Below the pieces are notes generated by a model. That model did no database searches, had not been told where the DNA came from, and worked only from the letters and a program-made list of their open reading frames with translations. Of a stretch of DNA of 64,000 nt, positions 12,025 to 26,300 are shown piece after piece; position 1 is the stretch's first letter, and each line of letters opens with the position of its first letter. The stretch covers positions 2,480,001 to 2,544,000 of the forward strand of contig JAUTDP010000003.1 in NCBI GenBank assembly GCA_033439795.1. The letters run 5' to 3'. The translations under genes were made by a program, and so were the position numbers. This stretch comes from Sordaria brevicollis. Its lineage: Eukaryota > Ascomycota > Sordariomycetes > Sordariales > Sordariaceae.

Positions 12025-13747
12025 TTTTCTTTTCTTCTTTTTCTTTTATTTTTATTTATTAATATACTAAAACGAAAATAAAGGGAGGATTTCTATTTAA
12101 TTAAAAATTTATTGGGCTGCGAAAGCGACGATTTATTTAATTATTATTTCTTTTTATAATTAATTAAAATTTTTAATATTTTATTATTATTAACGAATAA
12201 ACGGTTTTATTCGTCGAATTAATAAATATATTAGCGTATAATATTAATTACGAATTAACGTTAAGCGAACTAATTATTATTAATAGGAACGGAATCGGTA
12301 AAATAAATAGCCGGCGAATTAATTTTTATTAAAGAGCTATTATAAGAAGGTATACGAATACCGCTATTATTTTAAAGAATTCTACTATTATTATTATAAA
12401 GTAAATTACTATTATTATTACGGGGTAAATTATTATTATTATTATAGGGGATATTACCCAAAGGAATATAATTATTAATTAAATTATCTTTATTAAAAAA
12501 GAAGAGTTCGTAATAACCTTTTTAAAAATAATTATTAACCGATTATTTTCTATAATAAATAAATTATTTAAAAGTATTAATAAAGCCGTTATTAATAAAA
12601 CGAAAGCGAATTGTATTAATAAATTTTTTAATAATAATATAAAGGCGGATAAAATAATTATAGAATTCGCTACTAATTAGGTTTTGGGTAATAACCTTTT
12701 CTTAGAAAATATTATAAAAATTGTAAAAGCCGCGAAGTATATTAATTATATAATACGAAACCGTTAAAATATATTAAATAACCTAATTAAATTTATTTAA
12801 AAACGGATTAAAATAAAAAATATTAATAATATAAAGGATAATAATTTATTTAAATAATTAAGGATATAATAAATCGATTTAACGACGGCCTTTATATAAA
12901 TATTATAATTTAAAATAACCGGGAAGGTAAAAAAGGCTTTAATTAATTAAAAATTATAAGCGAAATACGGGGGAGTATAAATATAGCTTCGGAAAAATTA
13001 ATATAAGGATAGAATATAGCGGAGGGAGGATTTACCTTTTTTTTAATATATAGAGGAATTTATTATTAATAAGGAATTTAATAATATATTCGAAATTAAT
13101 TTTAATATCGGTATTAATTATATTAAATATAAGGGTCGGCGAAGGAAGGCGAAGGGGAAACGAATTTTCGCCCTTATTTTCGTTAGAGGTTTCTATTATT
13201 TTACGGAGCGTTTTAACGCATTTTTAACGGGGAGTAATTATTTCGAATCGATTATTATTATTAATAAAGGAAAAGAAAATTTAAAAAAGCCTAGGGGATA
13301 AAAGGTTTTTATATTTAAGGAAATTTTTATACTAATATAAATTATAATAGGGATATGACCGCTATAAGGGGGGTAGAAAAAAATAAAAGGAATAAAAGAG
13401 AATTTAACGGTTAAAAAATTTAAAAAGTAAATGGATAAGAGAATAGAAAGTAAAAAGTAATAATAAATAAAGGGACGGGATAATAGATTAAAAAAGCGGA
13501 GCGGTTTAATATTTTAGTATAATAGTAAATAGAAGGGATAAGACGGATATTAATCGTATTAATAATAAATATATACCGTAATTGTAGAACGCCGAAGAAG
13601 CGGCGTAAATAAGTCCGCGCCGGGAAATATAGCCGGGGTTTTTATCCGGGGCGTTTAACGCTTACGGTTTTATCCTACGGGGAATTGGAGATAGACCCTA
13701 TACTATATTGGCGCTATAGATATAATTAGGGAATAAGAATCTTATTT
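12025..13747 (+). other. LINE-Z 3' module and 3' end
   Basis: Second copy of the unassigned 3' module. It has the pyrimidine tract at 12025-12065, the 24-bp trinucleotide repeats near 12370-12450 and the family hairpins near 13585-13650. Its terminal GAATCTTA abuts LINE-B. Confidence 0.7.
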
Positions 13748-14618
13748 ATTCGGAAATTTTCGAACGTAATATAGTAAAACGTTTTTTATTTTAATCCGTA
13801 CGAATAAATAGGGGTATCGATATTGGGGATTCTCTTTTAGAAAAGGAAAGCTTTGAGGCCGATTACTTCCGTTTTCGTTTAAACGAGGAGGGAACTTTTC
13901 GCTTTCGTTAATAAATAATAATTTTTATGATCCTCCGAAAGTTAAGTTCTTTTCCGCTTCTTCCTTTTTTAATTAATTATATATTATTTTATTATAATAT
14001 TTTTAAATTTCGGGTCGAAGTTAATAATTATAAATTTATACCGCCGATTTAATTTAATTATTATTATTATTAATTAATAATTATAACGCGATATTTATTT
14101 TCTTTTCGTAGCGTTTTTTAATTATATTTCTCGATTGAAGGTTAAAGGTTCCGGCGGTTATAACGGTTGAATAAGTACGTCCGTTGCCGGGGGCGGTTTT
14201 ATTATAATCGTTATAAAGTTCTCCGTTAGTATTTATTCTTCCGTTTATTTAATTTTAATAATATTATTTTCTAATTTATTAATAAGTAGTTAATTTTTTA
14301 TTCGTTTTATTTAAATATAATTAATTATTTAGGTTATTATTTTTTAAACGAATTTAATTTGGTTTATACGGGCGAATTTTTTTTCGAAAACCTTTATTTA
14401 TTTATTAAAATAGAGGTTAAATAGTAAGTAAAAGGTTTCCGTTTTAAAGTTTTATACCGGTATAATTTTATACGCCCCGGTAATAATTTTTAAATATTTA
14501 ATTTAATATTTAGCTAATCCGATTATTATCCTTTAAAATTTATTATATATTTTTATTAATTAATAGAAAATTAAAATTCTATATATAATTACATTTTAAA
14601 TATATTTAATATAAATTT
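13748..14618 (-). pseudogene. LINE-B fragment: ORF2 C-terminal part
   Basis: The reverse complement matches LINE-A from about 9885 back to about 9010, that is, ORF2 between the RT and the end of the Cys/His domain. It is interrupted on the left by LINE-Z and on the right by LINE-C. The last 13 bases (14606-14618) are one copy of the LINE-C target duplication. LINE-B is the oldest element seen in the left block because two others inserted into it. It is heavily RIP-mutated. Confidence 0.85.
14606..14618 (+). repeat. Target-site duplication of LINE-C, left copy
   Basis: TTAATATAAATTT, identical to 21591-21603. The corresponding LINE-D sequence (near 24405-24417) reads TTGGTGTAAATCT, so both copies share four G:C to A:T changes. 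Confidence 0.9.
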
Positions 14619-14674
14619 AGAACTGCTTTAGAACCGGAAACGCCGATTTCTAGTCGAAGAGCGCTCCAAAACGA

Positions 14675-16380
14675 AAACCGATAACGGGAATCGATTTAGA
14701 AGGGTCTTTTACGTCCCTTACGATATCCTACGACGAGTATAGCGACGATGATATATTGTTACTACCGATAATAATTAATAGCGGCAACCGTAGATTCGAA
14801 AATAGCGTCTATAACCCGTTTATAAAATTCTTAATTTATAATAACTTTAACGTAACGTATATTGTAAAGATTTCGGAAAAAACGTAAAAGGACGACGAAA
14901 TTATAAAGAAATTTATCGCTAAAGCGAATAAATTTTCGGATTACAACGCCGTTTCGTTCGAAAATTATAATTAAGTTCGTAAATTATTTAACGAATATAC
15001 GAAAATCCTTACGAAGAAAAGTAAAATAATGCGCTCCGAAGTTAGTAAAATTAGTAACGATTAAATTATTATTAGGAAGGATTTCGATAATTTAAAGAAA
15101 ATAATTTTATAAAAATTGTAAAAGAATATTAAAAAGGCGCCGAAAATATAGGTTAGAATTATAAAGGATATTTTTTTTAAGACCGGGTTTATTTTTTAAT
15201 ATATTATAATTATTACCCCCCCCCCCGAAGATATTCCCCGTTAATTACGATTATACCCTCCTTATCCGAAGTATTATAATTAATATTTAATATTCGAAAT
15301 AAACGAATAAAGAAATTAAAATTTAAATTGAAAAGATATTTCGCGATTTAAAGATTGGTACCTTTAATATTGTACGAACCGCTACGAAATTACTTACGAT
15401 TGGAAATTATAGAATTATATTTAATAATACTATATACGAATAATATTAATAATATTAAATTTAGGTTAAAAAGGTTTTTGGTAAAAAAGTATTCGTATTT
15501 TTAAATATTATTATATTAATTATTAAAAGGTTCTTTTAGGCGAATATCGCCGAATATATAAAAATAGAGGATATTATTTATAAAATATAATAGGCGAACC
15601 CGATTATTTTTATTATTAAAATACGCCCATAAAAGAAGAAAATTAATAAAGATAGGGGATTCTTTATAATAGAAATTATAATTATAAAGGTAACCGAAAT
15701 TCTCTATAAAGGATTCCTCCTTTAGGAAAGTAGTATATATATTTACGAATTGTTTACCTCCTCGGCTAATATTTAATAATATTTTATTTATTAAGGTATA
15801 AGATATTTAGGGAAGTTCTATTATAATATTAATATTTATAAACGTTATAATAAAAATAAATATAATAAAAACCGCTTTAAAGAAGCGAATTACCCGTTTA
15901 ATAAAGATAAATCGCTAATTTTTTATATTCCGTATAAAAAATATAGGTATTATACTTTCGAAAAGAAGGTATACCCTATTTTTAAGAAAATTATTACGAA
16001 GGCTATTATAGAATACGCCGAAAGGCTATATTTATTTATATATTAAAAGGACCTTAAAAGAAGTATTATATTAGAACCGGCGGTAATAAAGGACGATAGG
16101 GATATCGATCTCTTTAATACCCCCCCTACTACCTATATTATTATTATTCGTAAAAGGGAATTTAAAAATAGAAATAAAGGCCGTATTTATAAATAAATTA
16201 ATAGGCCTTCTATTAAACCGAAATTAGCGGTTAAAGGCCTAATAAACGTATTTATAAATTTTTAAAATTCGGGTATTCGGAATAGCGCTAATTTAATTAC
16301 TACCGTTAAACTAACTATTTAGAAAGAAAAAACTCCTATTCTTACTTTACCCGTAGGGTTAGAAAATATTCCTTTATAAA
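14675..16380 (+). pseudogene. LINE-C ORF1, gag-like
   Basis: Same layout as in LINE-A, with zinc knuckles at about 15778-15980. The homopolymer in its middle is C11 here (15216-15226), not a multiple of three longer than the C7 of LINE-A, so it adds a frameshift to the RIP stops. Confidence 0.82.
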
Positions 16381-16409
16381 ATAATTAATAATCCAATTAA
16401 AAATATTTT

Positions 16410-19400
16410 ATTAGAATATAAAGAAATTATACGAGAGAAGGAAATTATTATTCGAATAAAAGGAGATTTATAATATTATAGTAATTTAAAAGCCGGGTAA
16501 GAATTTAAACGAAAATATTTATCGTTTACGGGGCGGTAAATATATTAGGGTAAATTATTTAAAAAAAGGGAGGGCGGTTATTTATATAAATAAGAAATAG
16601 AATTTTAAGGATTTAAACTTTTACGTCGGAAGGGATTAGGCTTCTATAACGTTTAAAAATTTAAAGGAATTATTAACCGTTTATTTAATTTATTCCTTTA
16701 TTAAAATATATAGAATACCGGAATACGAATAAGGGTTTCCCCTCTTCGAATTCTTTAAAGAGAAACCCTTAACAAAATATTAAATCGTAGCCGTCGGAAA
16801 TTTTAACCTCTATTATCCTAATTAGGATTTAGAGAATAAAATTAATTTAAAAGCCGAAAAATTCTTTATATAAATATAATAATAACGTATATAGTTTATT
16901 ACCCTTAGAAGGGAACCGACCCGTATAAGTAATATAATATAGGAAGAGAAAAATAAGATAATTAATTATATATAAATAATATTAAAAATCGAAACCGAAT
17001 ATTAAAGGGCGTAATAGTACGAGTAAATTAATTCGGATTATTATTTTTAAGAAATTTAAATCTATACCGGAAGAAAAATTAAGAAAGCGGAAATAGAAGA
17101 AAATTATAATTAGAATTTAATAAATATAGAAAAGGTACGGGAGGCGGCGTTATAACGGATTTCAATCTTAGCGAAGATCGATACGAAAGAGGAATTAGAA
17201 TTTATATTCAATAAATTCGATAGAGAATTTATAAATATAATAGAGGAATTCGTCCTATATTAAAAAAAAGGTCGAAGGAGAAAAGCGAAATAATAAATAT
17301 TAAAATATAAAATAGTAATAAAAAATACGAAATAAAATAAATAGAAATAATATAAGGAAAGGATATTTTCGAATTAGGTAAAATTCGTAGAAATATCGAT
17401 AAAAAAAAGAAGGATTAACGCGAAAGTTTAGTAAATAATATAACGAAAAGGCGTTAAAAAGGTATCGAAGAATTTAAATAAATTTTAAACCTTTAAAAAA
17501 TAAATTTATACCCGAAATTATTTATTAATAAACCCGCCCAAATTCTTAATTTTTAAATAATACGAAGGAATAAAAGAAATCGAAGACTATAATAATAAAG
17601 CGAATATTTTTATTAAACGTTTCTTCCCGAAAATAAACGTCCTTATAAATTATTTACCCAATTAAACCCTTCCCCTAAATATTAATAATTTATTATTTAT
17701 TAATAAATTAATTATTAAAGAAAATATTTAAAAGATTTTATTTCGGATAATTCTAAATAAAGTATTAAATATCGATTAATATTCGAATAAATTTTTAAAG
17801 ATTTATAAAGAATTATTCCGAAAAGTTATAGCCGTTTTCGTAATTACGAATTTTTATTTTAAATACTTCCTATAGCGGTTTAAGAACGTAAAAGTAATCG
17901 TTCTCAAAAAACTAAGAAAAACCGCCGTATAGTAAAAATTAACCGGCGCGTAAAAGCCAATTTTACTATTAAATAACGTTAAGAAAATTTTCGAAACGTT
18001 CGTCGTTAAAAAATTTATTTAAATTATAAAAGAGTTTAATTTTTTATTAAAGGGCTAAATAAGTAATTAAATAAACCGTTCGACCGAATTTACTATTTAT
18101 ATCGTTACGGATATTATATATATAATTTAGAAATTCGGAGCCGTTACGTCGTTAATACTCTTTAATTTTAAAGGCGTATTTAATAAAATTAATTATAAAT
18201 AATTATTATATATTTTATAGGAAATACAATTCCTATAATAAATTTTCGAATAAGTAATAAATTTCGTTAACGGACGAAGAGGTTCCCTCTTTTTCGACGA
18301 CGAAATATCCGCTCCTTACGCTATAAAAACCGGAATACTTTAAGGCTCCCCCCTTTCTTTAATTCTTTTTATCCTTTTTATTACTTTATTATATTATAAA
18401 TTAATTATAATTAAAAATATAATTATAATCGGTTTCGCCGACGATATTAATATCGTCGCTATAGCGAAAATTACTAAAGAGAATTATAAGATATTTTAAG
18501 CGGTATAGGAAATTTATTCCGAATAAGTAAAGGAGAGAAATATAGAATTTAAAGCGAATAAAACGGAATTAATATATTTTACGCGGACGAAGGTATTAAA
18601 AATAGAAACTTTTTAATTCGGGGATATTATATTTCGACCGATAGAATTAATAAAATTTTTAAATATTTAATTAAATTATAAATTTAATTATCGAACCTAT
18701 ACGGAAGTTATTAAAAAGAAAATAAAGATTTAAACGAATATATTAACCCAATTAATTATAAAAATTTAGGGTTACTCCTTCACTTACGCGAGGGAGATTT
18801 ATATTAAATATATTCGAAGTGCAATTATATATAGAGTTTTAATTTTCTATTAATTAATAGAAATATATAATAAACCCCGAAGGATAGTAATTGGATTAAT
18901 TAAATATTAAATTAAATATTTGAGAATCGTTGTTAGGGCGTATAAAATTACGCTAGTATAGAATTTTAAAACGGAAATTTTTTGTCCGCTATTCGACTTT
19001 TATTTTAATAAACGGGTAAGGGCTTTCGAAGAAAAATTCGCCCATACGGATTAAATTAAATTTATTCGAAGAATAGTAATTTGGGTAATTAATTATATTT
19101 AAATAAGACGAATAAGAGGTCGATTATTTATTAATAGACCGGAAAGTAATACTACTAAAATTAAATAAATAAAGGAATAAATATTAATAAAGAATTTTAT
19201 AACGATTGCGGTAAGACCGTCCCTAATAACGGGTATACCCGTTTAATTATTATAATTGCTAGAACTTTTAATTTTCGATCGAGAAATATAATTAAAAGAC
19301 GCTATAAAGAGAGAATAAGTATTATAATATAATTATTAATTAATAATAATAGTAATTAAATTAGGTCGGCGGTATAAATTTATAATTATTAATTTCGACC

Positions 19401-19852
19401 CGAAGTTTAACAATACCGCAATAAAATAATATATAATTAATTAAAAAAAGAAGAAGCGGAAGAGAATTTAACTTTCGGAAAATAATAAAGATTATTATTT
19501 ATTAACGAAAGCGAAGAGCTCCTTCTTCGTTTAAGCGAAAACGGAGGTAATTAACTTTAGGGCTTTCTTTTTTTAAAGGAGAGTCCCCGATATCGATACC
19601 CCTATTTATTTATACGGATTAAGATAGGAAACGTTTTATTATATTATATTCGAATATTTCCAGATAGTAAATATATAATTTATAATAACCGATTAGCCGT
19701 AAATATAAGAATAATTTTAAATTTATTTAAACGATAGAACCAAAGCCGAAAGAATTTTATTATAAATATTTCGGTTAGAACGATTAAATAAATATTACTT
19801 AATAATTAAATTAAAAGAGGAGTAGCGAAATAAATTCGTTTACTATTTTTAA
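16410..19852 (+). pseudogene. LINE-C ORF2, endonuclease-reverse transcriptase
   Basis: This copy keeps the catalytic RT box in full: G-F-A-D-D-I-N-I-V at 18431-18457. It is preceded by Q-G-S-P-L-S-L-I-L-F (Gln now TAA) near 18340-18370. The endonuclease D-F-N lies near 16796. The frame closes at TAA 19850-19852. It is the best copy in the window for identifying the RT family, although many stops remain. Confidence 0.88.
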
Positions 19853-21590
19853 TTTTCTTTTTTTCCTTTTCTTTTACTTTTATTTATTAATATATTAGAA
19901 TAAGGACGGGGGAGGATTTTTATTTAATTGAAAATTTATCGGGCTACAAAAGCGATAATTTATTTAATTATTATTTCTTTTTACAATTAATTAAAGCCTT
20001 TAGTATTTTATTATTATTGGCGAATAAACGGTTTTATTTATTAAATTAACGAATATATTAACGTATAATATTAATTACAAATTAACGCTAAGCGAATTAA
20101 TTACTATTAATAGGAATAGGACCGGTAGGACGAATAGCCGGCGAATTAATTTCTATTAAAGAATTACTACGGGAAAGTATACGAATACTATTACTATTCG
20201 GGGGAATTCTACTACTATTATTATAAAGTAAATTACTATTATTATTATAGGGTAAATTACTATTATTATTATAAAGGATATTATTTAAAAGAATATAATT
20301 ACCGATTAAATTATCCTTATTAGAAAAGAAAAATTCGTAATAGCTTTTTTAGAAATAATCGTTAACCGATTATTTTCTATAGCGAATAAATTATTTTAGG
20401 GTGCTAGTAAAGCCGTCGTTAATAAAGCGAAGGCGAATCGCGCTAATAAATTCTTTAATAACGATACGGAAGCAAATAAAATAATCGCGGAATTTATTAC
20501 TAATCGGGTCTTTATTAATAATTTTCTTTTAAAAAGTATTATAGAAATTATAAAAGCCGCGAAATATATCGATTATATAATATAAGATTATTAAAATATA
20601 TTAAATAACCTAATTAAATTTATTTAAGGACGAATTAGAATAAGAAATATTAATAATATAAAAGATAATAATTTATTCGGGTAATTAAGGATATAATAAA
20701 TCGATTTAGCGACGGCCTCTATATAAATATTGTAATCCGGAATAATTAGGAAGGAAAAAAGGGCTTTAATTAATTAAAGGGTATAAGCGAAATATAAAAG
20801 AATATAAATATAATTTTAGAAAAGTTAATATAAAGATAAAACGTAACAGAAAGAGGATTTACCCTTTTTCTAATATATAAAAGAATTTATTATTAGTAAA
20901 GCGTTTAATAATACGTTCGAAATTAATTTTAATATCGGTATTAATTATATTAAATATAGGGGTCGGCGAAGGAGGGCGAAGGGGAAACGAATTCTCGCCT
21001 TTATTTTTATTAGAAATTTCTATTATTTTACGGAACGCTTTAGTACGTTTCTAACGGGGAATAACTATTTTAAATTAATTATTATTATTAAAGGAAGGAA
21101 AAGCCTAAAAAAATTTAAAGGATAAGGGGTTTTTATATTTAAAGGAAGGAGGTTTTTACGCTAATATAAATTATAATAGAAATATAATTATAATAAAAGG
21201 AGGAAGAAAATAAAAGGAATAAAGGAGGGTTTAACGGTTAAGAAGTTTAAAAGCGGTTAGAAGGGTAAATAAATAGAGGAATAGAAGGCGGAAAGCGGTA
21301 GTAAATAAAGAATAGGATAATAAATTAAAAAAGCGGAACGGTTTAATATTTTAGCGTAATAGTAAATAAAAAGGATAAGACGGATATTAATCGCATTAAT
21401 AGTAAATATATACTATAATTATAGAACGCCAAAGAAACGGCGTAGATAGGTCCGCGCCGAAAAATATAATCGGGGTTTTTATCCGGGGCGTTTAATACCT
21501 ACGGTTTTATCCTACGGGGAATCGGAAATAAACCCTATACTATATTAGCGCTATAAATTTAATTAAAGAATAAAAATCTTATTTACTTAC
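19853..21590 (+). other. LINE-C 3' module and 3' end
   Basis: The pyrimidine tract, three near-perfect 24-bp units (AAATTACTATTATTATTATA type) at about 20205-20280, the long readable frame and the terminal hairpins are all present. AAAATCTTA near 21581 marks the family end. Confidence 0.7.
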
Positions 21591-21603
21591 TTAATATAAA
21601 TTT
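21591..21603 (+). repeat. Target-site duplication of LINE-C, right copy
   Basis: Exact copy of 14606-14618. Confidence 0.9.
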
Positions 21604-21626
21604 CCTTTATATAAATAAAAGAATAA
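21604..21626 (-). pseudogene. LINE-B, last short remnant
   Basis: About 23 bp continue the LINE-B alignment after the duplication (matching CTCCCTTAAGTAAAAGAATA of LINE-D near 24417-24436). LINE-D then begins. LINE-B does not resume beyond LINE-D. Confidence 0.65.
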
Positions 21627-23360
21627 ATAAGATTCTTATTCCCTAATTAAATTTATAGCGCTAATATAATATAGGGTCTATTTCCGATTCCCTATAGGAT
21701 AAAACCGTAAGCGTTAAATGCCCCGGATAAAAACCCCGGCTATATTTCCCAACGCGGATTTATCCGCGCCGTTTCTTCAACATTCTACAATCGTAATATA
21801 TACCCACCGCTAATATAATTAATATCCGTCTTATCCCTTTTATTTATTATTATATTAAAATATTAAATTATTCCGCCTTTTTAATTTATTATCCTATCCC
21901 CTATTTATTATTACTTTCCGCCTTTTATTCCCCCGCCTATTTACCCTTCCAACCGTTATTAAACTTCTTAACCGTTAAACCTTCTTTTATTCCTTCTATT
22001 TTCTTCTTCCCCTTATTATAATTACGTCTCTATTATAATTTATATTAATATAAGGATTTCCCTCCTTTAAATATATAAACCCTTTATCCTCCGAGCCTTT
22101 TTAGGCTTTTCTTTCCTTTAATAATAATAATAATCGATTTGAAATAATTATTCCCCGTTAAAAACGTATTAAAATACTTTATAAAATAATAGAAACCTCC
22201 GACGAAAATAAGGGCGAAAATTTATTTCCCTTTCGCCCTCTTTCGCTAACCCTTATATTTAATACGGTTAATACCGATATTAAAATTAACTTTAAATATA
22301 TTATTAAACGCTTTATTAATAATAAATTCTTTTATATACCGGAGAAAAGGTAAATCCTTTTTCTATTATATTTTATCCTTACGTTAACCTCTCCGAAACT
22401 ATATTTATACTTTCCTATATTTTATTTATACCCTTTAATTAATTAAAACCCTTTTTACCTTTTCGGCCGTCCTAAATTATAATATTTATATAAAAGCCGT
22501 CGATAAATCGATTTATTATATCCCTAACTACCTAAATAAATTATTATTTTCTATATCGTTAATATCTCCTATTCTAATTCGTCTTTAAATAAATTTAATT
22601 AGGCTATTTAATATATTTTAACGGTTTTGTATTATATAATTAATATACTTTATAATTTCTATAATTTTTATAATACTTTTTAAAATAAAATCGTTATTAA
22701 AAACCTAATTAATAATAAATTCCGCGATTATTTTATCCGCTTCTATATTATCGCTAAAGAATTTACCGGCGCGATTCGCCCTCGCTTTATTAATAACGGC
22801 TTTATTAATACCTTTAAGCAATTTATTCGCTATAGAAAATAATTAATTAATAATTACCTTTAAAAAAACTATTACAAATTCTTCTTTTTTAATAAAAATA
22901 ATTTAATTAATAATCGTATTCCTTCGGGTAATATCCTTTATAATAATAGTAATAATTTGCCCTATAATAATAATAATAGTTTACTTCGTAACGGTAGCGG
23001 TAGAATTCCTCCGAATAATAGTGGTATTCGTATACCCTCCCGTAATAATTCCCTAATAAAAATTAATTCGCCGGCTATTTATCCTACCGGTCCTATTTTT
23101 ATTAATAATAATTAATTCGCTTAACGTTAATTCGTAACTAATACTATATATTAATATATTCGTTAATTTAACGAATAGAACCGTTTATTTACCGATAATA
23201 ATAAAATATTAAAAATTTTAATTAATTATAAAAAAAAATAATAATTAAATAAATCGTTACTTTCGTAGCCCAATAAATTTTTAACTAAATAGAAATCTTC
23301 CCCCCGTTTTCGTTCTAACGTATTAATAAATAAAAATAAAAGAAAAGGAAAAAAAGAAAA
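21627..23360 (-). other. LINE-D 3' end and 3' module
   Basis: Reading leftwards, the ORF2 stop is followed by a purine-rich tract, the 24-bp repeats (about 22930-23010) and the hairpin region (about 21720-21790). On the + strand here (antisense to the LINE) one frame reads through most of the module with RIP-type stops and an Asn/Ser/Gly-rich stretch at about 22918-23060. Confidence 0.65.
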
Positions 23361-26300
23361 TTAAAAATAGCGAGCGAATTCGTTTCGCCATTCCTTTTCT
23401 AATTCGATTACTAAGCGGTATTTATTTAATTATCTTAACCGAAATACTTATAATAAAATTCTTTCGGCTTTAATTCTATCGTTTAAGTAAATTTAGAATT
23501 ATTCTTATATTTACGGCTAATTAATTATTATAAATTACGTATTTACTATCCGGAAATATTCGAATGTAATATAGTAAAACGTTTTCCGTCCTAATCCGTA
23601 CGAATAAATAAAAGTATCGATATTAGGGATTCTCTTTTAGAAAAAGAAAGCCTTAAAGTTAATTATTTCTATTTTCGCTTAAACGAAGAGGGAATTCTTC
23701 GCTTTCGTTAATAAATAATAATCCTTATTATCTTTTAAAAATTAAATTTTCTTCTATTTCTTTTTTTTTTAACCGATTATATACCGTTTTATCGTAATAT
23801 TACTAAATTTTAAATCGAAATTAATAATCGTAAATTTATACCGCCGATTTAATTTAATTACCGTTACCGTTAATTAATAATTATAATATAATACCTATTC
23901 TCTCTTTATAATATCCTTTAATTATACTTTTTAATCGAGGGCTAAAAATTCCGGCGGCTATAATAATTAAGTAAGTATACCTATTACCGAGGGTAATTTT
24001 ACTATAATCGCTATAAAATTCTTCATTAATATTTATTCTTCCGCTTATTTAATTTTAATAATACTATTTTTTAATTTATTAATAAATAATCGACCTTTTA
24101 TTCGTTTTATTTAGATATAATTAACTATTTAAATTATTATTCTTCGGACGAATTTGGCCTAATCTGTACGGGCGAATTTCTCTTCGAAAGCCTTTACTTA
24201 TTTATTAAAATAGAGGTCGAATAGTAGGCAAAAAGTTTCCGTCTTAAGGTTCCGTACCGGCGTAGCCTTATACGCCCCGGCGACGATTTTTAAATATTTA
24301 ATCTAGTATTTAGCCAGCCCGATTACTATCCTTCGGGGTTTGCTATATACTTTTATCGGTTAGTAGAAGGTTAAAGTTCTATATGTAATCGCGCTTCGAA
24401 TGCACTTGGTGTAAATCTCCCTTAAGTAAAAGAATAATTTTAAATTTTTATAATTAATTAGATTAATATATTCGTTTAAATTTTTATTTTTTTTTAATAG
24501 CTTTTACGTAAATTTAATAATTAAATTTATAATCTAATTAAACGTTTAAGAATTTTATTAATTCTATTAATCGAAATATAATATCCTCGAATTAGAGAGT
24601 TTTTATTTATAATACCTTCGTCCGTATAAAATATATTAATTCCGTTTTATTCGCTTCGAATTTTATATTTTTCTCCTTTATTTATTCGGAATAAATTTTT
24701 TATATTATTTAAAGTATTTTTAATTTTCATCGGTAATTTTCGCTACGGCAATAATATTAATATTATCGGCGAAACCGATTATAATTATATTTTTAATTAT
24801 AATTATTTTATAATATAATAGGGTAATAAAGAGGATAAAAAAAATTAGGGAAAGGGGGGAGTTTTAAAGTATTCCGGTTTTTATAACGTAGGGAGCGGAT
24901 ATTTCGTCGTCGAAGAAGAAGGAACTTCTTCGTCTATTAATAAAATTCGCTACTTATTCGAAAATTTATTATAGGAATTATATTTTTTATAAAGTATATA
25001 ATAATTATTTATAATTAATTTTATCGAATATACTTTTAAAATTAAAGAGTATTAGTAATATAATAATTCCGAATTTTTAAGCTATATATATAGTATTTAT
25101 AATAATATAAATAGTAAATTCGGTCGAATAGTTTGCCCGATTATTTATTTAGCCTTTTAATAGGAGGTTAAATTTTTCCGCAGTTTAGGTAAATTTTTTA
25201 GCGACGAATACTTCGAAGATTTTCCCAACGTTATTTAATAATAAAATTAGTTTTTATACGCCGGTTAGCTTTTATTATATAGTAATATTTTTTAATTTTT
25301 TAAAAATAATTACTTTTATATTTTTAAATTATTATAGGAAGTATTTAAAACGTAAATTCGTAATTACGAAAGTAATTATAATTTTTTAGAATAATTCTTT
25401 ATAAATTTTTAAAAATTTATTGGAATATTAATCGATACTTAATATTTTATTCGGAATTATTGAAAATAAAATATTTTCAATATCCTTTTCGGTAATTAAT
25501 TCGTTAATAAGTAATAAATCGCTAGTATTTAAGGGAAGGGTCTAATTAAATAAATAATTTATAGGGACGTTTATTTTCGGGAAGAAATATTCGGCGAAAA
25601 TATTCGCTTTATTATTATAATCTTCGATTTTTTTTAATCCCTTATATTATTTAAGAATTAGGAGTTTGGGCGGGTTTATTAGTAAATAATTTTGGGTATA
25701 AATTTATTTTTTAAGGGTTTAAAATTTATTTGAATTTTTCGACGTTTTTTTAACGCTTTTTTATTATATTGTTTATTAAATTTTCGCGTTAATTTTTCTT
25801 TTTTTTATTAATACCTCTATAAATTTTATTTAATTCGAAGATATTCTTTCCTTTTATTATTTTTATTATATCTATTTTATATTTTTCGTTATTATTTTAT
25901 ATTTTAACGTTTATTATTTTACTTTTTTCCTTCGACCTTTTTTCCAGTACGGGATGAATTCCTCTATTATATTTATAAATTTTCTATTAAATTTATTAAA
26001 TATAAATTCTAATTCCTTTTTCGTATCGATTTTCGCCGGGACCGAAATTTATTATAACGCTACTTTTTATACCTTTTCCGTATTTATTAAATTATAATTA
26101 TAATTTTCCTCTATTTCCGTTTTTTTAATTTTTTTTTTAATATAAATTTAAATTTCCTAAGGATAATAATTCGAACCGGTTTATTCGTATTTTTACGCCC
26201 TTTAATATTCGGTTTCGATTTTTAATATTATTTATACGTAATCGATTATCCTATTTTTTTTTTCTATATTATATTATTTATATAAATCGGCTCCCTTCTA

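Larger units (their letters stand above)
2718..13747 (+). mobile_element. LINE-Z, Tad1-like, interrupted by LINE-A
   Basis: LINE-Z is visible as 2718-4827 and 11821-13747. The left break is the Gypsy insertion, so its 5' half is off-window. The first part matches LINE-A 7755-9880 and the second LINE-A 9881-11805. Together they give the EN-RT linker, RT, C-terminal domain and 3' region. The 3' terminus is the family end GGGAATAAGAATCTTA near 13744. LINE-Z is itself inserted in minus-strand LINE-B, which resumes at about 13748. Its own target duplication cannot be read because the 5' end is missing. Confidence 0.9.
14619..21590 (+). mobile_element. LINE-C, full-length Tad1-like element
   Basis: Complete copy of about 6.97 kb inside LINE-B, with exact 13-bp duplications. 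The 5' core starts at 14623 after a short AGAA. The 3' terminus is followed by an irregular TTTACTTAC before the right duplication. It is colinear with LINE-A at an offset of about +9780 throughout, with no large deletion. Confidence 0.93.

Noticed and set aside
21630..23100. Antisense frame in the LINE 3' module as a separate gag-like gene
   Set aside because: The opposite strand is equally open. In DNA this poor in TG, TGA stops are rare by composition, so neither strand can be chosen by eye. Kept only as an alternative reading.
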